From Enoplosus armatus (lineage: Eukaryota > Chordata > Actinopteri > Centrarchiformes > Enoplosidae): 64,000 bases of DNA. The stretch covers positions 7,888,548 through 7,952,547 of the forward strand of contig NC_092190.1 in assembly GCF_043641665.1 (NCBI RefSeq), in the 5' to 3' direction. Below the pieces are notes generated by a model. It did no database searches, had not been told where the DNA came from, and worked only from the letters and a program-made list of their open reading frames with translations. Position 1 is the stretch's first letter. Each line of letters begins with the position of its first letter. Shown here piece by piece: positions 15,401-27,886 of this stretch. Both the position numbers and the translations under genes were made by a program.

Positions 15401-17271
15401 CCATCTCACACTACTCCCTCGACCACGTTTACTCAGCTGGTCACCACACCAGCCGCCAGAGATTTGTTTTCACAGAGCAACATGTGTTACTTAATGCTCT
15501 GTAACAGATTTCAAAGACAAGACTAGCTGGGTCAACAACAGGTAATAGAGCGATTTATTGATTCATTGGCTCAAAAAAGGCAATGTGTAAAAAAAAAAAA
15601 GAAAAAAAAAAGGGCCTCTGTAGGCTCTGGTGAATACATCCACAGGCAGTGATGTCAGGGTGTAGATTTAGTTTACTTTAACCACATCATGTTGTTGTGT
15701 AATTCAGCTTGACAAAACAAATAGTCTCCTGCCTGACTGCGAGACTGACCGACTTACACATAATATAAAAGGGGAAAGAGAAGGCTTTTAAAGTGGCTCA
15801 CATATTTTTCAAGAATTTCAGGCAAACTTTGTTACCATGAGGCAATGGCCAAGAACGTGTCTAGTAAACAATTGGATAAACCATTAAATAGTTCAATAAC
15901 AAGGCAGAGCGTGGGGTTTGGGGTTACTTGGTCAACCTGCTCGCCCTCTCTAGCTTAAGAATTTGGTTACACAGTCCCCATGGTTGTTTTCTTGCTTGAT
16001 TGGATTATGGCCACACAACTCAAGCTCAGCTTCCACCACCAATCAATGAGGAAATGAGGTGTCAACACACTAGTGTTTATTCAACACTCATTTATTTTTC
16101 TACTCTAGCTCAACCACAGAAGACACCAGCTGATTGAAGGGATTTTCTTTGAGCATTTAGAATGATTTCTTATAGCATTACAAACAAGGAGTTTGTGGTG
16201 TAAAAGTGCTAACTATGTTCATACAAATAATCTTTTCTCTTAAAATGCATTACATGTAAATTCCTCTCATATTATAGGACAGTTTTAAACAGAAATTTGC
16301 CAATTGACTGTGAAATGACAAATGCATTTATGATGTCACTTTGTGCTACTATTAAGAGTGTATAATATTACAAGTGTATATTAAAATTCTGTCTTGTCTT
16401 ATCTCTAATCTCTTTTACAACTGAGAAGATGGGGCTCTTAAACTTCAGGCTGTGCGTCCATATGACCAAGCTAAAAGAACTGGTAATGGGAAGACACCAG
16501 GAAGTCAGTAATGCTTCCAATCAGCATGAAGTGCCATCAAAATAAAATTCTGCACAGTAGCTGCTGCTTTAAAACAACTGGGGCAATTGAAAATTCCCCT
16601 CCCAATTTATGCCAAATGCCACTTTATAAACATTCTAGCATGACTGCCAAGTGTATGCACTGCTTTATGCCCCTTCTCTTAATTGAAAACGTTATAGGGG
16701 TGCATTACACTTGGGGTTTTTATAAGCTGTGCTATAAAGCCCTAGCAGGCCATGAGAGGGGAAACTGCCCATTAACTTATAAGGTCCAGGCCTTGGCTCT
16801 CTTAATTGACAACCTCTAGGCTACTTTCATCACTTGTCGACTTCATAGCGGCAGTCAATGCTTCCTCCAGGATGCTGTTGCATCTTTGACACGAGGGTGT
16901 TTGTGACAAAGAGCAGTCTGCCGCCAATGCCAGGGCGAGGGCTCTAGGCTGTCCATAAAACAAGCACACACATTCCTCTCCTAGTTCCAGCCATCTGAGA
17001 GGGCTGCATTTAACCATGTAGGTACTGCTTTCCAGAAACACCAGCCAAAATTCAATATGAATCCTATTAGGAAGGTAGACTTTTTAATATGCTTGTGCTG
17101 TACGCACGTCTACACGTCACATATCATAAAAATCTTGTAAAATATCCAGAAAAATACTTTAATTTTATAAATCAATTTAAATTACTACAGGAAAAATGTG
17201 AGATGCTAAGTATATATAAATATTTTATTTATAATCTGTTCAGGCTATCACCACCAGCACAAGCAGACAAA

Positions 17272-17298
17272 GACACACACACACACACACTCACACAC
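17272..17298. repeat. (AC)n microsatellite
   Basis: Dinucleotide run interrupted once by a T. Confidence 0.8.
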
Positions 17299-18764
17299 AA
17301 GACTGGCGTGACAGTCACTTCACACTCTAATTTGGCAGGATCATCAGCTTTGTGCCTCTGGAAATTCATGCGCCTTGAATTAGGGCCACATGTCACAATG
17401 TAGTTGACCAGTACAGACACATTACTACCATATTAAAGCCACTTAAATTCTTTGTAACTGGCGTTTAAACTGAAGTTTCTCATTATGCCTCCTATGAGAT
17501 TCACAAGAAAATTTACAAAAGATAGAAGAGTACTATGCAACTTTGTCTGCTAACCATCTGTCACTGAATCTGAATGATGTAATGTTGCAGAAATGTACAC
17601 AAGACTACTATGCATGTACGTGTTTGTATTTGTTGGTGTATTTAAAGGATTACTCCAGCAATTCAGTATTGCGCCTCCATAAAGTTGGAGGACGTACAAG
17701 AAAGTCAGCACATATCCTGACTTTCAGTCATTACTATCAGTCAAGCTCCAAAAACACTGAATCCTACATTTAATGAAATATACTGTGAGACAATAGAAAT
17801 GTGTCAACCGTAAAAGAGTTTCATGCACCGTTTATAGTAACTAACTCTTAAATTCTCAAACTGTATTAGGCCATTACGTACCATGTTTTACAGCAATACC
17901 TGCTAAACATCAGCATGTTAGCATATAATAGTAAATGTCTGGCTTAATTGTTAAATTTGTTTAATTTTTGCTTTGGCTCAAAGTCAGACATATAAGCGAT
18001 ACAAATAGCCTTCATTATCATAATTCAATTAAGTTTTTGTTAAGTTACTTAAACATTAGATACTGCTGATATGAAAGATTGTGACCACAATTCTTCCAGT
18101 GTAGATGGCAGGAAATGCGTGGGTGTACACAGTGCATGAGAAGGGCTCTATACTGGAATAACAACGATTGGCTGCCATGAGATACTGCCGGTACTTTCTG
18201 ATATGATCATAACCAAACATATGATGATACAAACCACTGTTTATTCATCTGTAAGGAACATGTTAATCTGAGGATCCTGTCAATAGCTTTTATAATGTAT
18301 CACTTTGAAAAGGACAATTCTTCACAATAAGCACTTCAGTGAGGTTAAATATTTGAAACATCATTTACAGTAGTATAAAGCCATACAACTCAACAGCACC
18401 GAAAACTACAAGCTCCAAATGACCATAAAGTTGAATCCACACCAGTCATACAGAAGACAGTTTAAGGGAGGACACTAAAAACTGATGAAAACACTGGTAA
18501 TCAGTAAAAGGCTAACATAAGGTGTCGCTATAATCATATAGCCAAAAAAAAGCCAGGTGCAGTGACTTCCTGGACTCTTGTCATCACAGTGAGGTTCCCA
18601 GGCAACCATCACTACAGGGTTAGACACTCTGCACAGAAGTACTGGGCGGATGGAAAATAAATAGTTACAGAACTCCCCCCAAAACCACAAATTGCCCTTT
18701 TTTATGTTAGTTTCTGTTTGTGTATAGATTAAACAAACTAGATACAACGTGTGACTAATTCACA

Positions 18765-18880
18765 TTGTAGCTAGTTTGAGCTTTAGGAGGTACTGGTGGA
18801 GTATTTGTTAATTCTGGAGAGAGCCGGGCTAGCTGTTTCCCCCCTGCTTCCAGTCTTTACGCTAAAGCTAGGCTAACCAC
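18765..18880 (+). repeat. Percomorph-type dispersed repeat
   Basis: The stretch has the phrases TTTGAGCTTTAGGAGGTACTGG, GAGAGAGCCGGGCTAGCTGTTTCC and CTTCCAGTCTTTACGCTAAAGC in series. I recognise this order from a repeat widespread in percomorph genomes. The following GTTGCAGTGTGTTGACCTCTCTTGGCTACCG near 18975-19005 may belong to the same or a neighbouring element. Confidence 0.5.
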
Positions 18881-19119
18881 CTCACACAGACACACACATG
18901 ACCGTGCCATCGCTCCTCTCATCCAACTCTGAGAGAAAGCAAATAAGTGTATTTCCAAAAAAAAATTTACTAAGTTGCAGTGTGTTGACCTCTCTTGGCT
19001 ACCGCAGATCAGGCCTGCCCGCTACACTCTGCTTTAGATTGACACTACCAGATTAGTTAGTAATATTTATCACGAGTCAAAAGAAAGTTTAAAACTTTTC
19101 CATCATGGCCCTTGATGGT

Positions 19120-19139
19120 AAAAAAAAAAAAAAAAAAAA
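19120..19139. repeat. Poly(A) tract
   Basis: About 19-20 A bases followed by A-rich sequence. It may be the tail of a retroposed copy, but no parent is recognisable. Confidence 0.8.
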
Positions 19140-19803
19140 CAACCAAAAAAGTTAGAAACATGGAAACACAACTGAATGCAAAATTAAACACCTACCTCAA
19201 CATCAGACTACACAAGAGCAGAAAATATATTATATACCTTAACAGTTCAGTAGATAAGACATTCTGCTGCACAGCAACAGCATCACAGTAACACCATCAA
19301 ATCTGCACCTTATAAGGTGACATCGCCAGAATGAAAAGCTAACACTTACCCCAGCAGCTAGGCTTGTACTTTTCTCTTACAGCTGCCTGCTTTGGGTGTG
19401 TTTTTGGTATCAATAACGTTATTAAGCATATTCTCTTCATTCAAACAGCCACTGGAGCACAGGACACAGTAGTGTTTATATTCTGAGGCAGACGTCTTCA
19501 ATACAAGCTCTGTGCACATTCCCAGCTTTTCTAAACTCATTCAAGAAGTAAGAAACAAGTAGCTACAAGCAAGTCGCCATTTTGGCTCAAATGACAAACG
19601 AATATAATGTTGGAAACACTGTTGCCAACTGGTGTACTGCTCCACAACCTATACATCAAGAGGCATTTGACAAACAGCTGCTGCCGTGATATGGAGAGAA
19701 ACTTATCAGGCAAAAGTAGCGCCAAATTTTGCCTTGCGAGTTTCTCTTCGCGGGACAGAGCACATTTGGAAGAAGGAGGAATAAAAAACATAAACTGACT
19801 TAC

Positions 19804-19847
19804 TGTGGAACAAGTCGTTTCACAGCTCTGGTTATGTGCGCCGCCAT
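19804..19847 (-). other. Possible first coding exon, unidentified gene
   Basis: From an ATG in good context (AACATGG) the minus strand reads MAAHITRAVKRLVP and then meets a consensus donor, CCACA/GTAAGTC, after 44 nt (phase 2). The peptide is basic, with Ser/Thr/Ala and no acidic residues, as in mitochondrial presequences. I could not match it to a gene. The human neighbours I considered (PCCA, CLYBL, TM9SF2, UBAC2) do not fit by sequence or exon phase. It could also be a chance ORF inside an old repeat. Confidence 0.25.
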
Positions 19848-19990
19848 GTTGCCTTCGATGACGCGCCAAAAGAGCAAGCAGCAATTGGCTACAGAAGTAG
19901 TTCCCTTGTGTGGCCCGAGCTGTGTGGTTGGCCACAGCATGGAGAGGGGCGGGCTCTGGAGGACTCCCAGCACATGGGAAGGTAAACAGC
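19840..19990 (-). promoter_or_regulatory. CpG-rich promoter-like patch on the minus strand
   Basis: This patch is locally richer in CpG than its surroundings. Read on the minus strand it contains a GC box (19946-19953), a CCAAT box (19884-19888), an E2F-like TTTTGGCGCG (about 19862-19871) and a YY1-like CAACATGGCGGC overlapping an ATG at 19845-19847. This order is typical of TATA-less housekeeping promoters with a short 5' UTR. No gene downstream on that strand could be identified. Confidence 0.35.
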
Positions 19991-20230
19991 GGCAGTGGGA
20001 TGGTGCTGTTGTGGAGAGGGGAGGAACGGCAGAGGATGAAACAGGGAAATTACTGTTAATTAACAATTACGATAAAATGTAATTTATTGTACAAGATAAT
20101 TCAAAAGAAGTAGTAGGAAGGACTTAAAGTGAAAGTTACCGTTGGTAAACAGTGATATTCTGTGTGGTTGCTCGGTTATAAGTCCTCACCTCGATTGCCT
20201 ACATGCCTCACAGATGGTCTCTGTCTACCA

Positions 20231-20303
20231 TAACACTGGTGTCCTTCTGCTCTATGAGACAGACGTACAATAACTCTGGTGTCCTTCTGCTCTATGAGAC
20301 AGA
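20231..20303 (+). repeat. 40-bp direct tandem duplication
   Basis: The block CTGGTGTCCTTCTGCTCTAT with GAGACAGA occurs at 20236 and again at 20276, with one mismatch in the flanking TAAC(A/T)CTGG. Recent local duplication. Confidence 0.85.
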
Positions 20304-20720
20304 AGGGACAGAGACAGGCTGAAGCTTGAAACGGAGAGAAACAGGGGAGGAATAAAAGGAAAGAGAGATTTGAGCACAAGGCACGTCACCCCAGGAGTTC
20401 TCTCTCACAGCAGTGGTGAATTACTACCACTATCATCAGCCAGGTCCAAGTGTGGTGCACAAATGACACGCAATATTTGCCATGATTAAGTCAGCAGGGG
20501 ATTTGCTCCAAATGTCAGCATTCAGAGGACAGCCATTGGGCTGGGGGTGTATTTAAATGTGAATGTGCTGCTGGACTTACTTTACTTTATCAAGGTTCTA
20601 GAGCCAAATGTATTTTGGTGGCAGACCTTCAGTTGAAATAGAGGAAAAGTGTAAAGTCCATGATGACCATTTTTTGATGACACATTTCCTGCCTTGCAAT
20701 CATAGATCATAACAAAGCAA

Positions 20721-20776
20721 ATATATATCTCTATATCTATATATAGAGATATATATATACATATACGTATATGTAT
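20721..20776. repeat. Two adjacent AT-rich palindromes
   Basis: A near-perfect 36-bp palindrome (20721-20756, centre near 20738) has CTCT/AGAG arms inside AT alternation. It is followed immediately by a perfect 20-bp palindrome centred on TACGTA (20757-20776). Both can form hairpins or cruciforms. They lie in non-coding sequence. Confidence 0.8.
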
Positions 20777-21504
20777 GTGTATATATATATTAAAAGCAAC
20801 TGTGGTTTTCCCACTTTCAATTACATTCACGGCATAAACTTTTGATTTAATTCAGTGGAGTATTTTTATTTTTTCAGACATTTGTGTTTGCTGTTTGCTG
20901 AATTACTTGTAAGTGGCCTCTAAAAATGAGTGAATTTAAACAATTGGTCTGTTGAACTGCTCGCAACTCATAGACATAAGGCTGATAACACATGTAAAAC
21001 AAATTTCAATACAAATGACAGAGACGTGAGTGATCCTCCTACCTCACAGTATCTGAAATAACCTATACACTTAAATAGGTAATTGGTTAAGTAAATCAGA
21101 AATACATCTCATCCATGATCAGGTAAGAAAACTTTTATATTTTTATATTATTTTATATATATTTTATCCCTAAACAAAGGGGGCTTATGTGCACATCCAG
21201 TCCTACATGGGATAAAAATGCAATGGAGTTGGAAAATTCCATCCATGGGTAACTTGGAAACTACTCCTTTCCCTCCCCCTCCCGTTCATCGAACACAATT
21301 GTTGTCTACTAATCCAGTTTTGATAGCATTTGGCACACTTTCTTTGGATCACAGCAAGATGCTCAACTTCCATTCTGGTCTCCCCTAGGAACCTCTGAGC
21401 CCAAGAAAGCAGCCGACACCAGGTCGCGCCAGAGCAGGGGGGTTCTCTGTATCCTCATAGAGCACAGAAAATTATTTTTTGATTCAAGTCACCCCTTGTC
21501 ACAT

Positions 21505-21505
<1 letters not shown>

Positions 21506-21540
<35 letters not shown>
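21506..21540. repeat. (CA)n microsatellite
   Basis: About 17 CA units. Confidence 0.9.
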
Positions 21541-21543
<3 letters not shown>

Positions 21544-24500
21544 TGCATACAAGATCATCAGTCTGGTTGTTAATTCCAGATATATGCTGAATATGTGTTT
21601 ATTCTTGTCAATCTGTTATGTTGTTAAATGTTGCAATCACCTAATGACCCCCCTGTAAGGCAATAGAATATAAAATATTATGTCAAAGGCAAAAGCTTTT
21701 TGCCTTTGTCCCCCCCTCTGTACACCCTGATCCAAATGGACAATGCATCACTAGGCCTTGATGCCTCAGAAGTCTGGGTTCATTAAAATCTTGAATGAGT
21801 GCCAAAGCTGTAGTCATAGATAAAAGGAATATGAAAGGATAACGAAATTTATGGATGGCAAGTCACCACCTCACCCTGGCATTTATAATAAACAAATGGT
21901 TTCTGTTTCCAATTTAAATTTCTCATTATACTGTGACTTTTGGAAAATGTGTTTTGATTTACCAACATTTTATCTGAAAAACTGTATAATTGATTAGATT
22001 TACATGGCTCTGATTTCAATGCTGATCGCCTGCCTTCCCCAACAGCCCCCACCCTTAGCCCAACACTCACCAAAAAAGAATGATCTGAACAGCTCCTGAG
22101 GCACATTAACATCATATAAAACAAACCTACATATCAAACAGTTTTTTTTCTGATAAAATAATTGGCTTTAACCAGCATAGAATCCAATTCATCCCTTTGA
22201 AAGAAACTTCTGTGAGGGCACCAAAAAAAAATGGTGCGATAGACTTCACAGCCCGAGTGAGATGAACATCAATGCAGTGTGCCAGCAATGGCTATATTAA
22301 CCCATGGCTAAATCCCATCACACAAATGTCAGTGTATCCGTTATGAAACCATGACATTTAGATCCAAGGTCTCCATTGTGGTTTTAGAGGGAGCTGATGT
22401 TTGTCCATTCTTTGCATCCATCAAACCCGCACACAGCCTCACAGCCAACTGTACTCTAAACACAGAAAGGTTAAAGATCATAAGGGTTTATGTATCTAAT
22501 TTTATTGCATAATACATAGTGTGGTTTATATCATTTTTTTTATTTTCCTTCCTGAATATTATTACACAACATACAATATTTGAATTATTTCTTCTTTTTT
22601 ATTTTACCTCATGTATGACCAATGCACAAATAAATATTGTGGTTAATAATTACACAATTTAGCAATAAAATAATGGATATCCTGAAATGTTTTCTAGTAA
22701 CTGGCAGTTACTTTAAACAAGAACATCTTCCTTTAAAGGTGTTTTTATTACAAAAAAAGATTTAAAAAATGTATAATGAAAGTAGTAACACTATACTGTA
22801 TGTTGACATTTTGGCACTTTAGTACTTTTATATTGTTACAAGCACCATGCACTGAATTACATACTCAGCAGCTATACTATTTTTGAGATCAACCAAACTC
22901 CTAAATTACCCTGTACAACCTCCCCAAACATCACCACCTTCACCACAACACACCAGGACATGCCCAATCTGACACATCACGACCGCTCATAAGTCATGTG
23001 TAATGAGGAGCAAAAGCCACATTCAAGAACAGGACAATGTGTCATAAAGCTCTCATGTTAAGAGTGCAACACCTTTAAGCCACTTGGCTGAGGATCACGA
23101 GATGTTTAATTATTGCCTCCTTACATTAGCTTGGATCTCCTCCCTCAGGCTTCAGTTTGGGGGTCAGGCTGTGGGGTGGTGGGGAAGAGAAGGGGCCGAG
23201 ACTGGTGGAGATGGTGAAGAGGAATAAAACCCCTTCATTACCAGATCTCTCTCTCTCACTTTCTCCTACCAATGGCAGTCCAGATCAGGAATTACAAATG
23301 ATATCATGACAATTTTTCACGCTCTTCAAACCAGTGATGTTTTACCGACTCATTTGCTATGATACCTTGTTACGGATCCAGCTGTGAATCAGGGATGTGT
23401 CATGGGGCTAGAAGCCCACCTCCTGCTGAGCCTGGCCAATGACCTGGAAGGCAATAGGGGATGCCAGTGCCTGCAGCATGTGCTGCACTGACAAAGCAGC
23501 AGGGCACCGTCAAAAACCCTCTCATACAAACTTTGCAGATCACTCCGTTTTTAACAGATGAGTAAGCACTGGTGCTGACTTTTTTTCTCTGCCCTAACAC
23601 AAGGTTTATGGATTTCCCTTCGCGAGTCTGTGGCTCTGGTTGACGCATAGCAAAACCCTTGCCCACAAGGGGAATAGTGTAGTGGTGGATCTGGAATAGA
23701 AGGATGCAGATAGCATGTGGCAGGGTCACTGCGCAGGTTAAGCAACAATTCAGTTGAGTGCCTGTAAAGGAAGTGGAGTATGGTTGGAAAAGACCAGCAC
23801 ACCAGCTAAAGAGGCCACACAATCCAGATTAAACCTTGGCCTTTGAACAAATATTATAACATCCCTTCTACACTTTCAGAAGTGTATGTTTATGGACTTT
23901 AACATGTACAAATACTATTCCTTATCTCTCCTTACAATACCAGAACACTATATGGGAACATCTGAGAGATATTTCTCCAAAACACATCAATCCCAAACAA
24001 TATGGTGTAATCCAATGAGACAAAGTAGCAACTTAATCCATTCATTAATTTTTGCATTCTTCAACAGGAATTCAATGAGGTTAAGGTTGTTTGGGTTTCC
24101 AGATGAGAGCCCTCACGCAATCCCAGGCCCTGATGACTTCTGCATTACTAGAATGATGCGGCCAGGACTGATGGAGCTGAGAGTGTCAGGAGGCATTAGC
24201 CTTCACAGCCCAAAGCTGGTGCACAAAACCAGACTGTGCCCCCTGACCCAATCCACCGCCAAGTTACTGACCCAGCAATCAAGAGAGAAACAGAGAGAGA
24301 GATGGGAAGCGGCGACGCTATATGGGAGAGAAACACGTTGGGGAAAACCAAAATGAGAAAAATAAGATGAATACGCATTCACATAGAGAGAAAAGGCAGA
24401 GAACAGGGGAGGCAAAGACAAATACTCAGCCTCTGACTTTTCTGCACGTTACCCAAATCACAGGAAATGGTTTTAAGGGCTTTTTTCCCGTTCGGTTCAC

Positions 24501-26217
24501 TCTGATTCCCCCTCTCTCACTTCATTTAACTGAATTAATGAGCAGGTCCAGCCAGACCTCAGAATATTAACTTCTTGGGCACCCGTTATTTTGTTGAGGG
24601 ATTGAATTTTTGTTGTTCAGTGATCATGGAGATAATTTTACAATAAATAAACATGTTTACTTTGGTTACCTTTACATTCATGTCACTCTCAAAGACTTCA
24701 GTGGGCAAAACATGAGCTGTAAGAAAGTTTTGGCTGAAGATGAAAATCCCAACACAACACTTGTTTTTAATCTTTAAGAGGTATGACTTCTAGTGTGGGC
24801 AGGGGTTTGCTGGGTGTAAGCTTATGAATGAACGTTCCCATACTACTCCTCTCAGCACACTGACACGGAACAAACACAGTGAGATGGTGGCCTCGCAACA
24901 CGACACTGGCGGACCGAGAAACACCTACATCAGAGAGGACCTAAAGCTGTGTACACATGGTTCACCTCAGGACAGACCTGCTTGCAGCACAATGTCAATG
25001 TTGGACTCCCCCTGTGCACTCTGTTGAATGCACCTCTGTGATGGTACAGTAGACAGTGTTCCCATAGCATGCTGCGGGCTATATCATACAGGATACAGCA
25101 TTACAGCAGTAAAAGCAGCTTAAAATGTGGTGCTTTTATTTAACAGTGAAACCCAGTGGCAAGAATATGCCTGCTTATCTCCATATGTTGTACATCCCAT
25201 CTGATTTATGAAATGATATGAGTTCATTCATTATTCATATTGGTAGTGGAGTTATTACCATTTTCCCGTCAGGCTTGCCACTGACACCATAAACATTATG
25301 AAATCACAGTTCGCCCAAGGCGTTGCTGCTGCTGTGAAAAGTGGTCACAATTGACTAGTTAGCAGGGGCATGCAGTACACTGGAGACAAGCACTAAATGC
25401 CATACAAGTGACCCGTGAATTTTTAATACAAGCAAAGTGGTGACAATAAGACAAGTGACAAGGAAGAAAAATGACTGTGGAACTGAATATTACTGAGGCA
25501 TGCTCTGCTTAAAACTCAGGGCCGAGTCCTGTTATTACTGTGCCCTGGGCAGTGGCGGAGCACACAGCACATTCAGTCATGCCCTCAATCTTAATGCAGT
25601 CCAGGTCCAGAATATACTGTAGTCACACCAGGACCCAACATGCAATCAGCAGGTTCAATTTGTAGATGTCCTATTTTGATTAAAAAGCTAAATTCTTTTA
25701 AAATGAATAAGAATTTCACACCGCAGCAGACTTAGTTGTAAGCTAATTTGTCACAGGCTTATCAAGACCTATTCATCACAGATCTAGTAATTACCAGAAT
25801 GAGCTACAGGATAACCCCCCTTTGCCCCCCCCGAGCGATGGTCAGCCTGTAAAACCAGGATGTGTTGGCACCTTTATGATATAAATACTCACACACCCTG
25901 GGCATAGGAAAGCTGTCAACAGAACATTTGTTTTCCATTTTTCACCACCCAAAGCACTTCAAGCTGAGGGGGGAAAAAAGGAGACAAGGCGTTAAAAATG
26001 TACCGCAACACTAACTATTTTGCCCCTTGGTGAATTTTGATACTTAAACAGATGGGGCTTGAATTGGTTCCCTTTTATTTAGTGCAACAGGATTGTCCGA
26101 ATTTCCATTCAACAAGCTCTCACCTCCACACATGCATGGTTGTGGTTGGCACATGCAGATTAAACGCATTAACACACACACAGTACATTCACACATGCTT
26201 GATTATGCATGTGTGCT

Positions 26218-26218
<1 letters not shown>

Positions 26219-26252
<34 letters not shown>
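26219..26252. repeat. (AC)n microsatellite
   Basis: About 16 AC units, next to CAGCAGCTGCTATCGCTG. Confidence 0.9.
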
Positions 26253-27865
26253 CAGCTGCTATCGCTGTTCTCTCTTAATGCCCATTCATCACTAAACTTT
26301 TTGCTGATTGAAAAACACAAGTGCACGTCAAGTGAACTGAAAGACAAGGGATGTCAGAGGTGCGTGAGCTGACCCACGCATGGAAGTAAGCTGTTATGAC
26401 CCCCCCGTCCACCCTACCGTAAATAGATCAAAGCACATCTGTTTCTGTGTCCAGCAGCCACACATCTATAATTGCAAACTGGCCTTAATGGCTTAGAGCG
26501 ACCCATCAGATGCTAAGCAGTTTGGACACAGGAGATGCTAAAGCATATGAGCGGAGTGCAACCATCAGTAATAGCTGGACAGGGAATTCTCTGGAGCCAC
26601 AGTGGCGGCTGTCTGGTCTCTAGTGGACTGAAATAGATATCACAACTTCAGCCCAGGGACGGAGGCCCTCAGGGGCCAGAGCTGACCACACAGCTGGGAT
26701 TGTGGAGCAGGGGTAGACCAGTGGTCAGAGGCAGGGATACCACTGGGATCAAAGATAGATGTGGAGAAAAGGTTGTTTCAAGATATTGTGGCTGGGGATG
26801 TTATATTCAAGGGATAGAAGAAATGGTGTTTATCAGTTTATCTATCCTAAAAGGTTCTATTTTAGGCAAAAGAGAGAAGCCAGAACAGTTAATGGTTTGA
26901 AATGAGGTCTGGGAGAGTCCAAGCTGGTCTTGACTGAATGGAGTAAGTACTGAGTGATGAGAGAAGCCTCAAGTTGGCCAGTTGTCACAGTGTGACACTG
27001 ATTCAGCCTAATGAGCGTAGTGCTGTCACCACACATCTGCCTCTCATTCACTTGTAGAATCTGGCAGACTCAAAACCTGCTGGAGTCACTGCTAGATGCT
27101 GGAACTCGAGACACCGCCACCTCACTGCATCAGCCCCAGTTGCCAGTATACAAGGAACCCAACTAAATAACTTGTACTTGTACCACAGAATCAAACATAA
27201 CAACACAGAGTCATGTCTCGTCATGCCATCCACCTAGATGACGAGGCATAACAAGAATTGCTATAGTTGACAAGCAGTAAAAGAACAACAGCACTTTTAA
27301 TCGGAACATAATATTGTAACTAAATAACAACATTATATTGTTTGTCTTGATTAGCAAACTTCTCAAACTGCTATTACTAATATATTCAAAAAGGTTTCTA
27401 ACACATTTTACATGTATTTACTGGCATTTGTTTGCTTAAAGCATATTATTCCTTACATACAACACATATTTTTCTTAAATCATTGTCTTTTTTATGACCC
27501 ACATAGTCATCAAACTTAATTTGTACATGACTTTCTCACATGTCACATATGCATGACGGGTAAATTCTCACTTAAATGATACCCCGTAGGTATCTTACGT
27601 GTGTTTATGATAACAAATGCCACATTGTTCTTGACTCGCTCTATATGATTCAGTGGATGAAATGTTACAGTAATGGAATTGGAGTGTATGTGGTAGATAT
27701 TAGCCTGTCTGTTGATCAGAAGAGACAACAAGACAATGAGAAAGACTGTATGTCCTGTATGTGATAATGATGATTAGGTCGTGGTGTCTCTGATCTGCAG
27801 AGGACAGCAGTCCTCCCATCTGTCCTGACTCTGAAGGCGTCTCTGTAGACCGAGCAGCTACTCAC

Positions 27866-27886
27866 AAATTCCTTGTGGGCATCCTC
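27866..27886 (-). other. Possible 21-nt microexon
   Basis: On the minus strand a pyrimidine-rich acceptor (TGCTATTTTCCAG) is followed by 21 nt encoding EDAHKEF and then a consensus donor, GTGAGTAG. The frame stays open well past the donor, so a longer exon is also possible. The host gene is not recognised. Confidence 0.15.

Larger units (their letters stand above)
1..18764. other. Non-coding region, no gene recognised
   Basis: No reading frame here has recognisable protein similarity. All frames are short and interrupted; the longest is 208 codons near 14.9 kb, with low-complexity composition. The content is simple repeats, two LINE-tail fragments near 4.4-5.2 kb and unique sequence. Segments around 11.0-11.4 and 14.15-14.5 kb are less AT-rich and rich in short transcription-factor-like motifs. 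They could be conserved non-coding elements, which cannot be judged from one species. Confidence 0.6.

Noticed and set aside
14900..15526. 208-codon plus-strand open frame
   Set aside because: No recognisable domain, composition typical of translated non-coding DNA, no splice or UTR context, and the reverse strand is equally open over part of it.
16802..17041. 79-codon minus-strand ORF with a plausible-looking C-terminus (EEALTAAMKSTSDESS)
   Set aside because: No family match, no clear splice acceptor or promoter, and the first half reads as random sequence.
23400..23822. 140-codon minus-strand ORF
   Set aside because: No similarity recognised, Cys/Pro-rich chance composition and no flanking exon signals that fit.
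23886..24356. 156-codon plus-strand ORF
   Set aside because: No recognisable domain; the less AT-rich second half could be a conserved non-coding element but not a convincing protein.
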